From positions 2,615,641 through 2,679,640 of the forward strand of contig BPJS01000001.1 in NCBI GenBank assembly GCA_026004735.1: 64,000 nucleotides of DNA, read 5' to 3'. The notes beneath the pieces are model-generated. The model searched no databases, was not told the origin of the DNA, and was given only the letters and a program-made list of their open reading frames with translations. Made by a program: the position numbers and the translations under genes. Positions within the stretch are counted from its first letter, which is position 1. Every line of letters starts with the position of its first letter. Below, one piece after another: positions 52,042 to 61,549 of this stretch. This DNA is from Isosphaeraceae bacterium. GTDB lineage: Bacteria; Planctomycetota; Planctomycetia; Isosphaerales; Isosphaeraceae.

Positions 52042-53176
52042 GGGTTTCGCCGCCGTCCCGGGTGCCGAGAGCGCGCCAGAGGGACAGGTCGATCGCATCA
52101 CGGAGAAACCGCACCGAGCCGTCGCCAAGTAGGACGTGGACGCCGCCCGGGTGCCGGCTGCGGGCAGCGATGACCGCATGCTCGGAGGGGACGTCGGGAA
52201 TCGAGGTCCCGACTGAACAATCCCAGCCGCGCCAATTGGGGGGAGCGACGTGGTTGTAGAGGGTGGCCACGTACCAGGCAAATCCCCAGCCGTCGGAATA
52301 GTCCGCGTTGGGAAGCCAGCGGCCGTGAGAACCGAAACCCGAGACCGGCGTTGGCGGCGCCAGGCAGCGGAGCATCAGCCGCGGGATGTCGAGCGGGACG
52401 GCGAGCGTCGGAATGTAGATGCTGTCCGAGTCGCGACGGACGTTCGGACCCGTTCGGCCCGAACCCTTGACCCGTTCGGCGGCGAAGACGGTCTGGGCCA
52501 GGCCGTCGACGAAATCGCCGGGGCGCAAGACATCGCCGTAGGTGAATGCGCCGTCGATCAGATGGGCCGTAAGGCGGTCGTTCAGCGGACGGGTTCCCCC
52601 GCCGGCGTAGGGCGTTGAGCCTCCGAAGTTGACCCGGTAGTTGTTCTCGCCGCGCGGGCCGCGGGTGGAGTGAGGATCGCTGGGACAGAGAAAACTGCCC
52701 AGGGTGAGCGTCAAGGCCGTGTAGTTGGGCGCGACGACGTGACGGCCACCGTCGCTGGTCAATTCGCCAGTATGGGTGGTGGCGAAGTTGAGGGCGTGGT
52801 AAGCGGCGGTTTGCTCCATGTGGCCGAGGATGTGGCAGTGAACGGAGAAGAATCCGGTCCAGGCGCCGGTCTGAATCAATTGGGCGGGATAGAAGGTGTA
52901 GGCCTGCTGAAACTGGAGGTGGCCGGCGGCTGGATCGGTCCGGTCGGGATACATGCGTCCGGGCGGGAAGGCCCCGAACTGGGACAGATAGCCGTGAAGA
53001 CCCAGACCGAATTGCTTGAGGTTGTTGAGGCACTGGACGCGGCGGCCGGCTTCGCGCGCCTGCTGAATCGCGGGGAGCAAGAGACCAATCAGCGTCCCGA
53101 TGATCGCCAGCACGACCAGCAGTTCGACGAGTGTGATCGCCCGGGGGGGTCGACCGTTGGGGAGACGTCGCACCAT
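52022..53176 (-). CDS. DUF1559 protein with type IV pilin-like N-terminus
   Basis: 384 aa from the ATG at 53176; a much longer in-frame ORF continues to 53860, but it is antisense to the photolyase and has no DUF1559 similarity. The pilin-like start [21 protein letters not shown], then [26 protein letters not shown], and the closing H-X9-DG motif ([16 protein letters not shown]) are diagnostic. Compared with the copy at 38786, the leader reads AITLVE instead of GFTLIE, so the residue before the cleavage site is Ala. Such a change often still permits cleavage in pseudopilins. No functional partner is adjacent. Confidence 0.9.
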   Translation of the reverse strand: MVRRLPNGRPPRAITLVELLVVLAIIGTLIGLLLPAIQQAREAGRRVQCLNNLKQFGLGLHGYLSQFGAFPPGRMYPDRTDPAAGHLQFQQAYTFYPAQLIQTGAWTGFFSVHCHILGHMEQTAAYHALNFATTHTGELTSDGGRHVVAPNYTALTLTLGSFLCPSDPHSTRGPRGENNYRVNFGGSTPYAGGGTRPLNDRLTAHLIDGAFTYGDVLRPGDFVDGLAQTVFAAERVKGSGRTGPNVRRDSDSIYIPTLAVPLDIPRLMLRCLAPPTPVSGFGSHGRWLPNADYSDGWGFAWYVATLYNHVAPPNWRGWDCSVGTSIPDVPSEHAVIAARSRHPGGVHVLLGDGSVRFLRDAIDLSLWRALGTRDGGETLTGLDP

Positions 53177-53323
53177 GTCTGATCGATCCGAGGCGGGAAC
53201 GGGCAGTCGAGGCGTTGCGGGCCCGAGCGGCCCGCATTCAGAATCGAAGCATTCAGGGCGCTGCGGTCTCTCACTTCTGATGTACACCAGAGGAGGGACG
53301 ACTTCAGCCAGGCACTGCGGGGG

Positions 53324-54739
53324 ATGCAATTCGTTATGGCAACGCTGGAAAGCCTGCTCAAGCCCCATCCCCGAGTGCGTGTGCTCCGGGACGGTCCGCC
53401 GGATCCGGAGGGGGAGTGCGTCGTTCACTGGATGCAGCGTGCCCAGCGCGGGCATGAGAACGCAGCTCTGAATCTGGCGATCGCGCTGGGAAATGCCCTG
53501 AGAAAACCGATCCTCTCGGTCTTTGGGCTGACGCCGAGCTATCCGCAGGCGCAGCGCCGGCATTACCGGTTTCTGCTCGAGGGCCTGGTCGATGCGCGGC
53601 AGGCGCTGGCCGCCCGCGGGGTCCCGCTGGTGGTGCGGTTGGGAAGCCCGTCCGAGGTGGTCTGCGCGGTCGCGCGCGAAGTGCGGGCGGCGATCGTGGT
53701 GGGGGACGAAAACCCGTTGCGCATCGGCGAGCAGTGGCGCCGGGAGGTCGCCGAGCGGCTGAGCGTCCCGCTCCGCCTGGTCGATGCCGACGTGGTGGTC
53801 CCCACTTCGCTCTTTCCCAAACAGGAGTACGCGGCGCGGACGATCCGGCCCAAGATCCACCGGGTGCTCAACGAGTTTCTCCGACCGCTACCGGACCCAG
53901 CGGCCCAGGTCCAGTGGCCGTCCGAGCGGCTCCCCGCAGGCGAGGACCTGGATATCGCTGGATTGTTGGATCGACTGGGCGTTGGCGGCGCGAGCGAGGT
54001 AGCCGGGTATATCGGCGGCTGGACCGAAGCCCAGCGGCGGCTGAAGCGGTTCATCGCGGACCGCCTGCCGCAGTACGCCAGCGGCCGCAACCAACCCGTG
54101 CCCTATCGGACCAGCGAACTATCGGCCCATCTGCATTTTGGACATATCGGCCCGACGACGATCGCCCTGGCCGTCCGGTCAAGCGGAGCTCCGCCGGAGA
54201 GCGTCGAGGCGTTTTTGGAAGAACTGATTGTCCGGCGCGAGCTGGCAATCAACTTTGTCGCGCGGAACCGGGATTACGATCGGCTGGCCGGCTGCCCCGC
54301 CTGGGGCCGGGCTACCCTCTCGAAACACGCCTCCGACCCCCGGCCCGTGGTCTATTCCGAACAACAGCTCGAAGCCGCCCAGACCGGCGATCCGATCTGG
54401 AACGCCGCCCAGAAGGAAATGCTCCTTACGGGCCGAATGCACAATTACCTGAGAATGTATTGGGCCAAGAAAATCCTCGAGTGGACCCCCGACCCGGAGA
54501 CCGCCTACGGGCTGGCCGTCCGGCTCAACGACACCTACTTCATGGATGGCCGAGATCCGAACGGCTACGTCGGGGTGGCCTGGGCGATCGGCGGTCTCCA
54601 CGATCGGCCCTGGAGCGAACGGCCGATCTTCGGAACGATCCGGTACATGAGCGCATCGGGCATACGGCGCAAGCTCGACATCGAGGCGTACATCCGCTGG
54701 GTTGCTGAAATCGAGCGGCGCGGCGGGCGCGAGCACTAA
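53324..54739 (+). CDS. phr: Class II CPD photolyase
   Basis: 471 aa (start at 53324; an ATG at 53336 is equally plausible). It repairs cyclobutane pyrimidine dimers using reduced FAD and blue light. The N-terminal antenna domain starts with [21 protein letters not shown]. Class II-specific features of the FAD-binding domain are [16 protein letters not shown] linker, [37 protein letters not shown], and [19 protein letters not shown], which includes the second class II tryptophan-rich FAD loop. [28 protein letters not shown] closes the domain. The whole family length is covered, so it should be functional. Convergent with the PTPS gene, 41 bases apart. Confidence 0.93.
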   Translation: MQFVMATLESLLKPHPRVRVLRDGPPDPEGECVVHWMQRAQRGHENAALNLAIALGNALRKPILSVFGLTPSYPQAQRRHYRFLLEGLVDARQALAARGVPLVVRLGSPSEVVCAVAREVRAAIVVGDENPLRIGEQWRREVAERLSVPLRLVDADVVVPTSLFPKQEYAARTIRPKIHRVLNEFLRPLPDPAAQVQWPSERLPAGEDLDIAGLLDRLGVGGASEVAGYIGGWTEAQRRLKRFIADRLPQYASGRNQPVPYRTSELSAHLHFGHIGPTTIALAVRSSGAPPESVEAFLEELIVRRELAINFVARNRDYDRLAGCPAWGRATLSKHASDPRPVVYSEQQLEAAQTGDPIWNAAQKEMLLTGRMHNYLRMYWAKKILEWTPDPETAYGLAVRLNDTYFMDGRDPNGYVGVAWAIGGLHDRPWSERPIFGTIRYMSASGIRRKLDIEAYIRWVAEIERRGGREH

Positions 54740-54780
54740 GGAGGGGTTGTCCTGCGACCCGTGCACTCGGCACGCCCGGC

Positions 54781-55284
54781 TCAGGGTGCCGATGGATCCG
54801 GACGCCTCCAGGTGTGCGTCGCCGACTGGCCGAAGTTCTCCTCGACTTCGACCCGGATGACTTCGGGAAGCGTCAGGCCGCGTTCGCTGATCGCTTGGCG
54901 CAGCCGCGCATTGAACCACTCGGCGATCCGCTCGGTCGTCGTATTCGGGATCGGAAGCACGACGCATTCGTCGCGGGGGAAACTCCAGAAGCGGTGGCCG
55001 TGCTCGACGCGGTAATTTGGCCCCGCGTCGACGATGCGGATCCGGCCCGACCCATCGGGCAAGAGCATGCGATGATCGAGTTCGGCGGCAACGGCCCGAG
55101 CCAGTTCAAGCAGGGCGATGAAATCGAAGACGTAGTGATTTTCGTCCAACGGGCCTTCGACCTCGACGGCAACCCGCCAATTGTGCCCGTGGAGGCGCTC
55201 GCAGATGTCGCCGTTGTAGGTGATGAAATGCCCGGCGCTGAAGACGAGGTGGTCCTTGGTCACACGGACGACGAAGGTGTTCAT
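54781..55284 (-). CDS. 6-pyruvoyl-tetrahydropterin/6-carboxytetrahydropterin synthase family protein
   Basis: 167 aa. The zinc histidines are in FSAGHFI and in HGHNWRV; the catalytic Cys lies three residues before HGH in GDICERLHGHNW, the same spacing as the QueD/6-CPH4 synthases. LDHRMLLPD carries the His/Asp pair and a conserved Glu follows in the C-terminal EVEENFGQ. PTPS-like genes recur in bacterial H4MPT clusters, where this family is thought to supply or modify the pterin moiety. No queC/E/F genes are nearby, so queuosine synthesis is not supported. It lies 100 bases after the CitG-like gene and may end the C1 operon. Confidence 0.88.
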   Translation of the reverse strand: MNTFVVRVTKDHLVFSAGHFITYNGDICERLHGHNWRVAVEVEGPLDENHYVFDFIALLELARAVAAELDHRMLLPDGSGRIRIVDAGPNYRVEHGHRFWSFPRDECVVLPIPNTTTERIAEWFNARLRQAISERGLTLPEVIRVEVEENFGQSATHTWRRPDPSAP

Positions 55285-55384
55285 GGCGATGAGCGGCTGA
55301 TCCGATGCTAGGGGTGAAGATCGGCGTCCCGAGAGTCAGTTGAGCATCCCCGATTGCCAATCTACCGGGGGCCGTTCGAGGCGA

Positions 55385-56284
55385 TCAGGGCGGCGTCCGT
55401 GCGGGTGAGTCGGGCGGAAACGCGGTGCAGCCGTCGATCGGCAAATGGATCCGTTGTTCGCGCAGGGCGGCAAAGAGGGTGGCGGCGACCAGGTCGGCGG
55501 TGGTGCCTGGGTTGCGGGCGTGGCCGTCGCCGCGAAGCCAGCGATCAAGTTCGTGGAAGGCGATGCGTCCGGCCTCGGTGTCGGGCCAGCCGGCGTCGAG
55601 GACCGCGCGAGCGCGGCGGGCCGACTCATGGGCAACCTGTGGCCCGGATTTGCGGGCGATCAGGGTATCGGGCGTGGTCGCCATCAGGACCAGGTGGGTG
55701 GCCACGATTGACGTCTCGAGGGGGTCTCCGGCCTCGAGGTGTGCGGCGAGCGTCGGGAGGCCGACGTCGAAGATCTCAGCGAACCCGTTGGCGTACTGAG
55801 CGGCGACGGCGTCGCGGCCCGCGGCGAGTCGCATGGCGTCCCGAAGGGTCACGGTAGGCTCGTGGGAGACGTCTTGCTCGCCGGTCGTGCCCAGGCCGCC
55901 GGGATGGACCAGCCGGATGGCGCGGTAGACGGCCTGGGCGTCGGCGATCGTCAATGAGTCGAGGACCTGGTCGATCCCTGGGCGGAGCGGAGTCTCGGGA
56001 GGGACCGCCGCCAGGGGAGTCAGGAGGAGCACGATCCCGAGGTTGGTGTTGGCCCGGGTCACGCAGCGGGTGGCTTGGACGGCGTCGAGAATCGTGGCGC
56101 CGACGCCCCGGGCGGCGATTCGGGAGGGATCGAGCTGATCGCCCAGAGCGGCCGCGCTGAGGCAGAAGTCAAGAAAGCAACAATCGTCGAAGGAAGCTTC
56201 TGGGTGGACATTGCCGGGCTTGCGAGCGGCGGCTTCGAGCAGGCAGGCGATGCGTACCAAAGTGGGGATAGGGGGGCCGTTCAT
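55385..56284 (-). CDS. CitG/MdcB-like triphosphoribosyl-dephospho-CoA synthase family protein
   Basis: 299 aa; the ATG (56284) overlaps the stop of the ATP-grasp gene (ATGA). Family motifs: CLLEAAARKPGNVHPEASFDD, IDAVQ-like region ATILDAVQATR, NTNLGIVLLLTPLAA, and the VHPGGLGTTGEQDV loop, which replaces a more variable segment in CitG. A second signature, GGLGTTGEQDVSHEPTVTLR, falls across residues 125-145. In citrate-lyase systems this family makes the prosthetic group precursor; homologues in archaeal and bacterial H4MPT clusters are thought to act in cofactor (tetrahydromethanopterin) synthesis. No citrate-lyase genes occur here, supporting the latter. Confidence 0.85.
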   Translation of the reverse strand: MNGPPIPTLVRIACLLEAAARKPGNVHPEASFDDCCFLDFCLSAAALGDQLDPSRIAARGVGATILDAVQATRCVTRANTNLGIVLLLTPLAAVPPETPLRPGIDQVLDSLTIADAQAVYRAIRLVHPGGLGTTGEQDVSHEPTVTLRDAMRLAAGRDAVAAQYANGFAEIFDVGLPTLAAHLEAGDPLETSIVATHLVLMATTPDTLIARKSGPQVAHESARRARAVLDAGWPDTEAGRIAFHELDRWLRGDGHARNPGTTADLVAATLFAALREQRIHLPIDGCTAFPPDSPARTPP

Positions 56285-57165
56285 CGCCTGAGATTCCGGA
56301 GATGTTCCAGGAGCGCGGCGGCGACGTCGACGCCAGTCGCGGCGGTCAAGGCGCGCCAACCTGGGACGGCGTTGACCTCGAGGATAAGGCGTCCGTCGCG
56401 CGATTCGATCAGATCGACCCCGGCCAGGACGCAGCCGACGGCTCGAGCCGCGGCCAGGCTGAGGCGTTCGGCTTCGGCGTCGAGCTGGATCGGTTCGCCG
56501 CGGCCGCCCTGGGCGATGTTGGCGCGCCAGGAGCCGGTGGGCGAGCGCCGCCGCATGGCCGCCAGCACGCGGCCGTCGAGCACGAGCACTCGCAGGTCTG
56601 TGCCGCCTGATTCCACATATTCCTGAAGATAGAGGACCGACCCGACGCGAGCCAGGGCGTGGACGACGCGCCAGGCAGTTTCCCGATCGGTCAGGCGGAC
56701 CAGGCCGCGGCCTTCGGATCCGAAGAGGGGTTTGACGACAACGTCCCCCCCGAGTTCCTCGAAAGCGGCCAGGGCTGCCTCGGGCGATTCGCCGACCCAA
56801 GTGCGTGGGACGGGCAGGCCGGCCATCTCGAGGCGGGCCAGGGTCAGATATTTGTCGACGGCGGTTTCGATCGCGCGCGGGGGGTTGACGATCGGAACAC
56901 CGGCTGATTCCAGCCGGTGCAAGGCGTCCATTCGGAAGACGACCTGCTCAAGAGAGCCGGGAGGCATCATCCGGACGAGCAGGGCCGAGACGCCGTTCAA
57001 ATCCAGTCCCTCGGCGTAGACGCTCGCATCTGGACCGGCGCGGCCGACCAGCGATGTAAAGAGCACGGGGCGGAGCGAGAGGCCCAGCCTGGCCGCGGCA
57101 CGCATCAGATCGTCGACGTGCCAGCCTAGACCAGAGACCAGGGCGACGTAGGCCGGGTGATTCAT
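56281..57165 (-). CDS. RimK-like ATP-grasp ligase (MptN-type, H4MPT cluster)
   Basis: 294 aa. The ATP-grasp fold shows as AVDKYLTLARLEMAGLPVPRTW, the Lys/Gly nucleotide region VVKPLFGSEGRGLVRL, then YLQEYVESGGTDLRVLVLDG and the Mg2+-binding end GVDLIESRDGRLILEVNAVPGW. In archaea the related MptN adds glutamate to tetrahydromethanopterin, making tetrahydrosarcinapterin; RimK itself glutamylates ribosomal protein S6. In the C1 context the pterin role is more likely. The gene is coupled on both sides (ATGA overlaps with mch and with the CitG-like gene). Cytoplasmic. Confidence 0.88.
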   Translation of the reverse strand: MNHPAYVALVSGLGWHVDDLMRAAARLGLSLRPVLFTSLVGRAGPDASVYAEGLDLNGVSALLVRMMPPGSLEQVVFRMDALHRLESAGVPIVNPPRAIETAVDKYLTLARLEMAGLPVPRTWVGESPEAALAAFEELGGDVVVKPLFGSEGRGLVRLTDRETAWRVVHALARVGSVLYLQEYVESGGTDLRVLVLDGRVLAAMRRRSPTGSWRANIAQGGRGEPIQLDAEAERLSLAAARAVGCVLAGVDLIESRDGRLILEVNAVPGWRALTAATGVDVAAALLEHLRNLRR

Positions 57166-58145
57166 CGAGAGAAGGATCGCAGAAGCACGTCGGTCTCGAT
57201 GCGGCCGAAGGTGTGGGTCTGGCCGGAGTCGAGATTCTGGAAGACGACCTGGGCCGGGCTGAAGAGCTGGGGATCGACGGCGTAGAAGTCCCGGTGGTAG
57301 CGTTCGAAGATTTCGGCGAAGGGAGCGCCGTGGTCGGGCGAGCTGGATGAGGGCACGCGGTGGCCGACCTGGCGGAGCGAGTCGTCGTCGCCGGTGACGT
57401 AGAGCACAACCTGAGCGCCATAGAGGATCGCGTCGTTGGTGCGGCCGATGGCGGCCAGGTCGTTGGCGGCGACCGGAGGTAACGGAGCCGTTCCTAGGCC
57501 CGAAACGACGCGGTTCAGGTCGAAGCCAAGCTCGCTGAGCTTATGCAAGGCGGTCTCGACCGAGCGGGCCACGACCTGGAGTCCCCCGGCGAGGCTGGCC
57601 GTCGGCGCATAGAGCAGGGTCACCTGGTCGCGGGGGACCTGACAGGCTTCGGCGATGTAGGCGACCACCTCGTCGGTCGGTTCCTTGCGACATTCGAGCA
57701 CCCCGACGACGGCATCCGGCCGTTCGCGATATCCGATCCGCTCGAAGATGGCTTCCTTGCCGGCGGCTGTGCGCATCGGGCCGGAACCCATAGCGAAAAA
57801 TCGGTCGACCTGGATCGACCAGCCGGCGTACTGGCTGGCCAGGCAGGCTGCCACCGGATGATCGGTGACGACCTGGACGTGAGGGCAGACGGTCTCGCCG
57901 AGGGCGCCCGGAACGAGGCGGACGTCCCCAAGCCCGGCCATGCAGATGCGCGCCAGCTCCAGACCGGCGATCAGGCCGCCGCGCTCCTGAGCACCGCAGT
58001 CGATCAGGCGTCCCCCGGCATGGAGGATCCGCACGCCGACCCGACGCGCGCGGGCGTGGTTGGCCAGTTCGTCGGCCAGACGCAGAGCCTGGAGGTTGAG
58101 CGAGTCGGAGGCCGGTCGATTCCGGGTGGTGACGGGCTCGTGCAT
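57162..58145 (-). CDS. mch: Methenyltetrahydromethanopterin cyclohydrolase
   Basis: 327 aa, normal length. It interconverts methenyl-H4MPT and 5-formyl-H4MPT. Conserved segments are NLQALRLADELANHARARRVG, GLIAGLELARICMAGLG, PVAACLASQYAGWSIQVDRFFAMGSGPMR, VVGVLECRKEPTDEV and GLGTAPLPPVAANDLAAIGRTNDAILYG (read in pieces). The run VDRFFAMGSGPMR is essentially invariant in the family. ATGA overlap with the downstream ligase gene and a 26-base gap after fhcC. It supplies 5-formyl-H4MPT to the Fhc complex. Confidence 0.95.
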   Translation of the reverse strand: MHEPVTTRNRPASDSLNLQALRLADELANHARARRVGVRILHAGGRLIDCGAQERGGLIAGLELARICMAGLGDVRLVPGALGETVCPHVQVVTDHPVAACLASQYAGWSIQVDRFFAMGSGPMRTAAGKEAIFERIGYRERPDAVVGVLECRKEPTDEVVAYIAEACQVPRDQVTLLYAPTASLAGGLQVVARSVETALHKLSELGFDLNRVVSGLGTAPLPPVAANDLAAIGRTNDAILYGAQVVLYVTGDDDSLRQVGHRVPSSSSPDHGAPFAEIFERYHRDFYAVDPQLFSPAQVVFQNLDSGQTHTFGRIETDVLLRSFSR

Positions 58146-58171
58146 GGCGGCAATCTCGGGCCGAGGCCTGA

Positions 58172-58993
58172 TTATTCGACGGCGACCAGGATTTCCCCCT
58201 GACCGCCGATCGAGAGATCGCCATTGTAGCGGCGGAGCCGAGGCGTCCGCCGCCCTGCCGGCTTGAAGCCGAGCGCAGCAAGCTCACGCAGATAGACGGC
58301 CAAGAACGGCGGACGGTCGTGGCCACTGGGAACGAAGGTTGGAAGCAGCAGCGCAGGGTCGATCCCGGTACCGAAGAGCAGGGTCCCGCGTCTCATGCCC
58401 AGGCCCGGATGCATACCTGCCGATCCAAACACGAAGAGCGAGCCCGCGATCATGGCATGTCCGGCGGCGGGGCCGATTGCACCGCCGACGGCGATCAATC
58501 CACGGCGCATTGACTGGCCCACGCAGGCACCGGCGTCGCCATCGACCAGAACGATGCCGTCGCGCATGCCCAGGCGGCTGCCTGGCCGCGCAGAACCGAG
58601 GCGGTCGCCCGCGTGGCCGTGGACGTGGATCAGGCCACCGCGCATCTCCGCGGCCGCCCAGGGACCGACATTGCCGTAGACGTCGATCCGGCCGCCTGTC
58701 ATCTCCGACCCGACGTCGGACCCCAGGTTCCCGGAGACGATCAGGTGGCCGGAACCCATGCCCTGTCCCACACGGGCCACACCGCGGAGGTCGCCCTCGA
58801 TCCGGAGCGTACCAGGCGGGGCATCGAGGCCAGAGACCGCGAACAAATCGCCCAGCGACACTTCCCCGTTACCGACCGGGAGCCGCACGGCGGCCGCCTC
58901 GGCGGGCGCCAGATCAGCCAGACCGTCGGGCCGGAGCCGCCCACCGTCGACGGGCAATCGGGTCGCATCACGCCAGATCAGACGCAGAGACAT
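58172..58993 (-). CDS. fhcC: Formyltransferase/hydrolase complex subunit C (FhcC)
   Basis: 273 aa. A right-handed beta-helix of GXXGXXXG-type repeats: IEGDLRGVARVGQGMGSGHLIVSGNLGSDVGSEMTGGRI split across repeats, then VYGNVGPWAAAEMRGGLIHVHGHAGDRLG, and LVDGDAGACVGQSMRRGLIAVGG. These match subunit C of formylmethanofuran dehydrogenase (FwdC) and the GltB C-domain. In bacteria FhcC is structural in the four-subunit Fhc complex. It lies 16 bases after fhcD and precedes mch. The C-terminal ~50 residues (LAVYLRELAALGFKP...) leave the helix and may contact FhcD or FhcA. Confidence 0.93.
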   Translation of the reverse strand: MSLRLIWRDATRLPVDGGRLRPDGLADLAPAEAAAVRLPVGNGEVSLGDLFAVSGLDAPPGTLRIEGDLRGVARVGQGMGSGHLIVSGNLGSDVGSEMTGGRIDVYGNVGPWAAAEMRGGLIHVHGHAGDRLGSARPGSRLGMRDGIVLVDGDAGACVGQSMRRGLIAVGGAIGPAAGHAMIAGSLFVFGSAGMHPGLGMRRGTLLFGTGIDPALLLPTFVPSGHDRPPFLAVYLRELAALGFKPAGRRTPRLRRYNGDLSIGGQGEILVAVE

Positions 58994-59009
58994 CGCAGCG
59001 CGGCGGACC

Positions 59010-59921
59010 TCATTCGGGAAAACGGTTCAGCACGTCGTGAAGGCGGATGTGGTAGGGGCCGAGCCGTCCGCCGTAATTTCCGGCCGAGAGGTAAGCGACG
59101 CCGGGTTGGGCCGCGGCGCGCAAGCCCAGGGCGGTCGCCCGCTCGACGGCCTCGAGGGTCAGGCCGTCGATCACAATTTCGTAGACGCAATCGACGCCCT
59201 CCGGCAACTCGCTGGGCACCAGGCCGCGGAGCGTCGGAGCGTAGGCGGTGTTGGTGCTGGCGCGGAGGCTCCGGTATTTGCTGCCCACCTTGGATCCGGA
59301 GCGCGCGACCCCACCGGGGAACGGGAGCAAAACCCCTGGAACGAGCCGCGCGGCGAAGACGGCGGCCTCGGCGGCGGCGAGTAAGGCCGCGCGGTCGGAA
59401 CCGAGCAGGAGCAGGTTGCCGCCGGCGACCCCCCGGGTCGTGCCGAAGCATTCCTCGCAGGTGAATTCGCCGTCCATGACTGGAATCCGCCAGTAGCGAC
59501 GGCCGTGGAGCCGCTTGCTGATCTGGTAGCCATCGCCGAAGTAGCGGAGCCGGCCGCCCACGTTGATCGGCTGATCGCCCAGAGGCAGGCCGTTGTAGAC
59601 GGCCGTGGTCGGGCAGGTCATGACGCACTGGCCGACCCGGTTGACCAATGCCTTTTCGAGGGCCCCGCGGCTGAAGGCAAACGCGAGCACGGAGACACCC
59701 GGGCGGCCGTCGGGCGTTGCGTCGGGTTCCAGGCGTTCGATGGCGCCGGCCTCGAGGTCGCAGCCGATGACGCTGGTGGCGTAGCCGGTCATGACCCGCG
59801 CGGCCGTTTCAGCCCAGCGGACCGAATCGGCGGTGATTACCAGCCGCGCGGCCGCCATGGGAAACGCCTCGGCAAAGCTGTCTAGAACAATCGTCTCGCC
59901 CAGCTTCCGAGGCGTGTTCAT
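59010..59921 (-). CDS. fhcD: Formylmethanofuran-H4MPT N-formyltransferase subunit (FhcD/Ftr)
   Basis: 303 aa from the ATG at 59921, which overlaps the fhcA stop (ATGA); an upstream in-frame extension lies inside fhcA. The Ftr fold is recognised by GETIVLDSFAEAFPMAAARLV, VMTGYATSVIGCDLEAG, QCVMTCPTTAVYNGLP, VGGRLRYFGDGYQISK and GEFTCEECFGTTRGVAGGNLL. It transfers the formyl group from 5-formyl-H4MPT to the methanofuran-like coenzyme carried by the complex. The protein is close to the canonical length of 297-310 aa. Confidence 0.95.
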   Translation of the reverse strand: MNTPRKLGETIVLDSFAEAFPMAAARLVITADSVRWAETAARVMTGYATSVIGCDLEAGAIERLEPDATPDGRPGVSVLAFAFSRGALEKALVNRVGQCVMTCPTTAVYNGLPLGDQPINVGGRLRYFGDGYQISKRLHGRRYWRIPVMDGEFTCEECFGTTRGVAGGNLLLLGSDRAALLAAAEAAVFAARLVPGVLLPFPGGVARSGSKVGSKYRSLRASTNTAYAPTLRGLVPSELPEGVDCVYEIVIDGLTLEAVERATALGLRAAAQPGVAYLSAGNYGGRLGPYHIRLHDVLNRFPE

Positions 59922-61549
59922 GGCGCCTCCTCCGAACGGAGCGGGAAATGGGCGAAACGGATCGAGGCGTGACGGTCGAAGTGGTCGCGGATCTCGGGGA
60001 TGATGGCGTCGTCGTGCGCCGGGGCGTTGTGCAGGGTGAGGCCGTCCGGGGCGGCTCTGAGCTCGCTGTCGTCGATGACGATCTGGCCCGATTTGATGAC
60101 CCAGCGGGGCAGCTCGAACATGCGGACACGGTCGGGATCGTCGCGGTAGATCGTCACATCGGCACGTGCCCCGGGGCCGAGGTGGCCGCGATCGGCCAAC
60201 CCCAGCATCCGCGCAGGCGCTGCCCGGGTGATGATGGCAATCTCGGCCAGCGTGTATTCGCGATCCAGGTCGGCCAACGCCGACCGCGACCGCGCGGGCG
60301 CGGGAAGAGCCGCCCAGACTTCGTCGCGAAGCGCGCGACTCATGAGCCAGCCGATGATCCTTGGGTAGGCCAGGTACGAGCCGCCGTTTGGGTGGTCGGT
60401 CGAGAGGGCCAGCTTCCAGGGATCGTTGACGCGGAGAAACCACTCCAGGCCGATCGCCCACTGCAAGGCGTGGATGAATTGGGTATGGCGGTACTCGATC
60501 GGGACGACGCCGCAGCCGGTCTCCAGCTCAACATCGTGACTGAGCCATTTGCGCCCCGTTAGCCTGTGCAGATATTCGGCGACGGCGCTATCGGCGGTCA
60601 TGCTCGTGGTGGGACCGAAGAGAATCTGGCCGACGTCGAGCGAGAGGTGATCGTGGGCGTTGACATAATCGGCCAGCGGCTCGACGCCGGAGGCCATGCT
60701 CTCCTGGTCGGACGGATCGCCGGCGTAGCTGTGAAACTGGATGTGCGCCAGGTGAGCGCGGTGGCCGTCGAGGGCTTTCATCAGTTCCAGGGTGGATGCG
60801 GCATTGCCGGGCAGGCCGAGGTTGAGGCCGTGAATGTGGACTGGGTGGGGCAGCCCCAGTTCGTCGACGGCGCGGGCGATTTCGGTCAGGATGGCGCGCG
60901 GGGTGACGTCGAATCCGGGGACGGGGTCGTCCAGGCTGCTGGTCGTCCCCTGGGCTTGCTTCCAGCGTTCGATTCCGCCGGGATTGACGACCTTGACGCC
61001 ATAGCCGCGGGTCGCCCCGAGCATCCAGGCCAGGTAGTCGCGGAGGGCAGACGCTCGGCCCTGGCCGATCCGTTCCAAGGCGAAGTGATCGTTGCCAAGC
61101 AGGATCAGGAACGCCTTGTCGATCACCGGAGTGTCGGCCAGTTCGTGATGGGCCTGGCGGGCGGCCAGGGGTGCAATGGCGGCATCGCAGGCGAACGTGT
61201 AACCGAGTCCGGCGTAGCGGTAACCGGTTGTGAAGCTGGTCGGCACGACCCCGCCGGTTCCGGAGCGAAAGCCCGCGCGACGCGGTCGGGGTGGGGCCTC
61301 GCGGCTGATCTCCGGCTGCATCAGCCGGGCGGCGTTGACCTTGGGTCCCGCGATATGGCAATGGACGTCGATCCCACCCGGCATCACAACCGCGCCGCGG
61401 GCATCGAGCAGGCGAGCTGGGCGGGACTCGGGATCGGCGGGTGGAGCGACGATCCGATCGGCGTCGATCCAAATGTCTCGGACCTCATCGACGCCGTTGG
61501 CCGGGTCGATCACCCGACCGCCGCGAATCACCCAGAGACGGCCGCTCAT
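59918..61549 (-). CDS. fhcA: Formyltransferase/hydrolase complex subunit A (FhcA)
   Basis: 543 aa. An amidohydrolase-superfamily enzyme that hydrolyses N-formyl-methanofuran analogue to formate. The dinuclear metal site is intact: H63 and H65 in DVHCHIAGPK, the bridging K186 in YGVKVVNPGG, His residues in HPVHIHGLNLG and AHIQFHSYAG, and D385 in STDHPNGGSYLA. The family segment VNAARLMQPE follows the first His pair. Overlaps fhcB upstream (61546-61549) and fhcD downstream, so the complex is translated as a unit. Unlike archaeal FwdA, no partner redox subunit is needed. Confidence 0.96.
   Translation of the reverse strand: MSGRLWVIRGGRVIDPANGVDEVRDIWIDADRIVAPPADPESRPARLLDARGAVVMPGGIDVHCHIAGPKVNAARLMQPEISREAPPRPRRAGFRSGTGGVVPTSFTTGYRYAGLGYTFACDAAIAPLAARQAHHELADTPVIDKAFLILLGNDHFALERIGQGRASALRDYLAWMLGATRGYGVKVVNPGGIERWKQAQGTTSSLDDPVPGFDVTPRAILTEIARAVDELGLPHPVHIHGLNLGLPGNAASTLELMKALDGHRAHLAHIQFHSYAGDPSDQESMASGVEPLADYVNAHDHLSLDVGQILFGPTTSMTADSAVAEYLHRLTGRKWLSHDVELETGCGVVPIEYRHTQFIHALQWAIGLEWFLRVNDPWKLALSTDHPNGGSYLAYPRIIGWLMSRALRDEVWAALPAPARSRSALADLDREYTLAEIAIITRAAPARMLGLADRGHLGPGARADVTIYRDDPDRVRMFELPRWVIKSGQIVIDDSELRAAPDGLTLHNAPAHDDAIIPEIRDHFDRHASIRFAHFPLRSEEAP

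Noticed and set aside
53177..53860. N-terminal extension of the DUF1559 frame to 53860
   Set aside because: It is antisense to the photolyase and the pilin-like leader starts only at 53176.
55385..56284. Citrate-lyase accessory function for the CitG-like gene
   Set aside because: No citrate or malonate lyase genes surround it; the H4MPT cluster context favours pterin cofactor synthesis.
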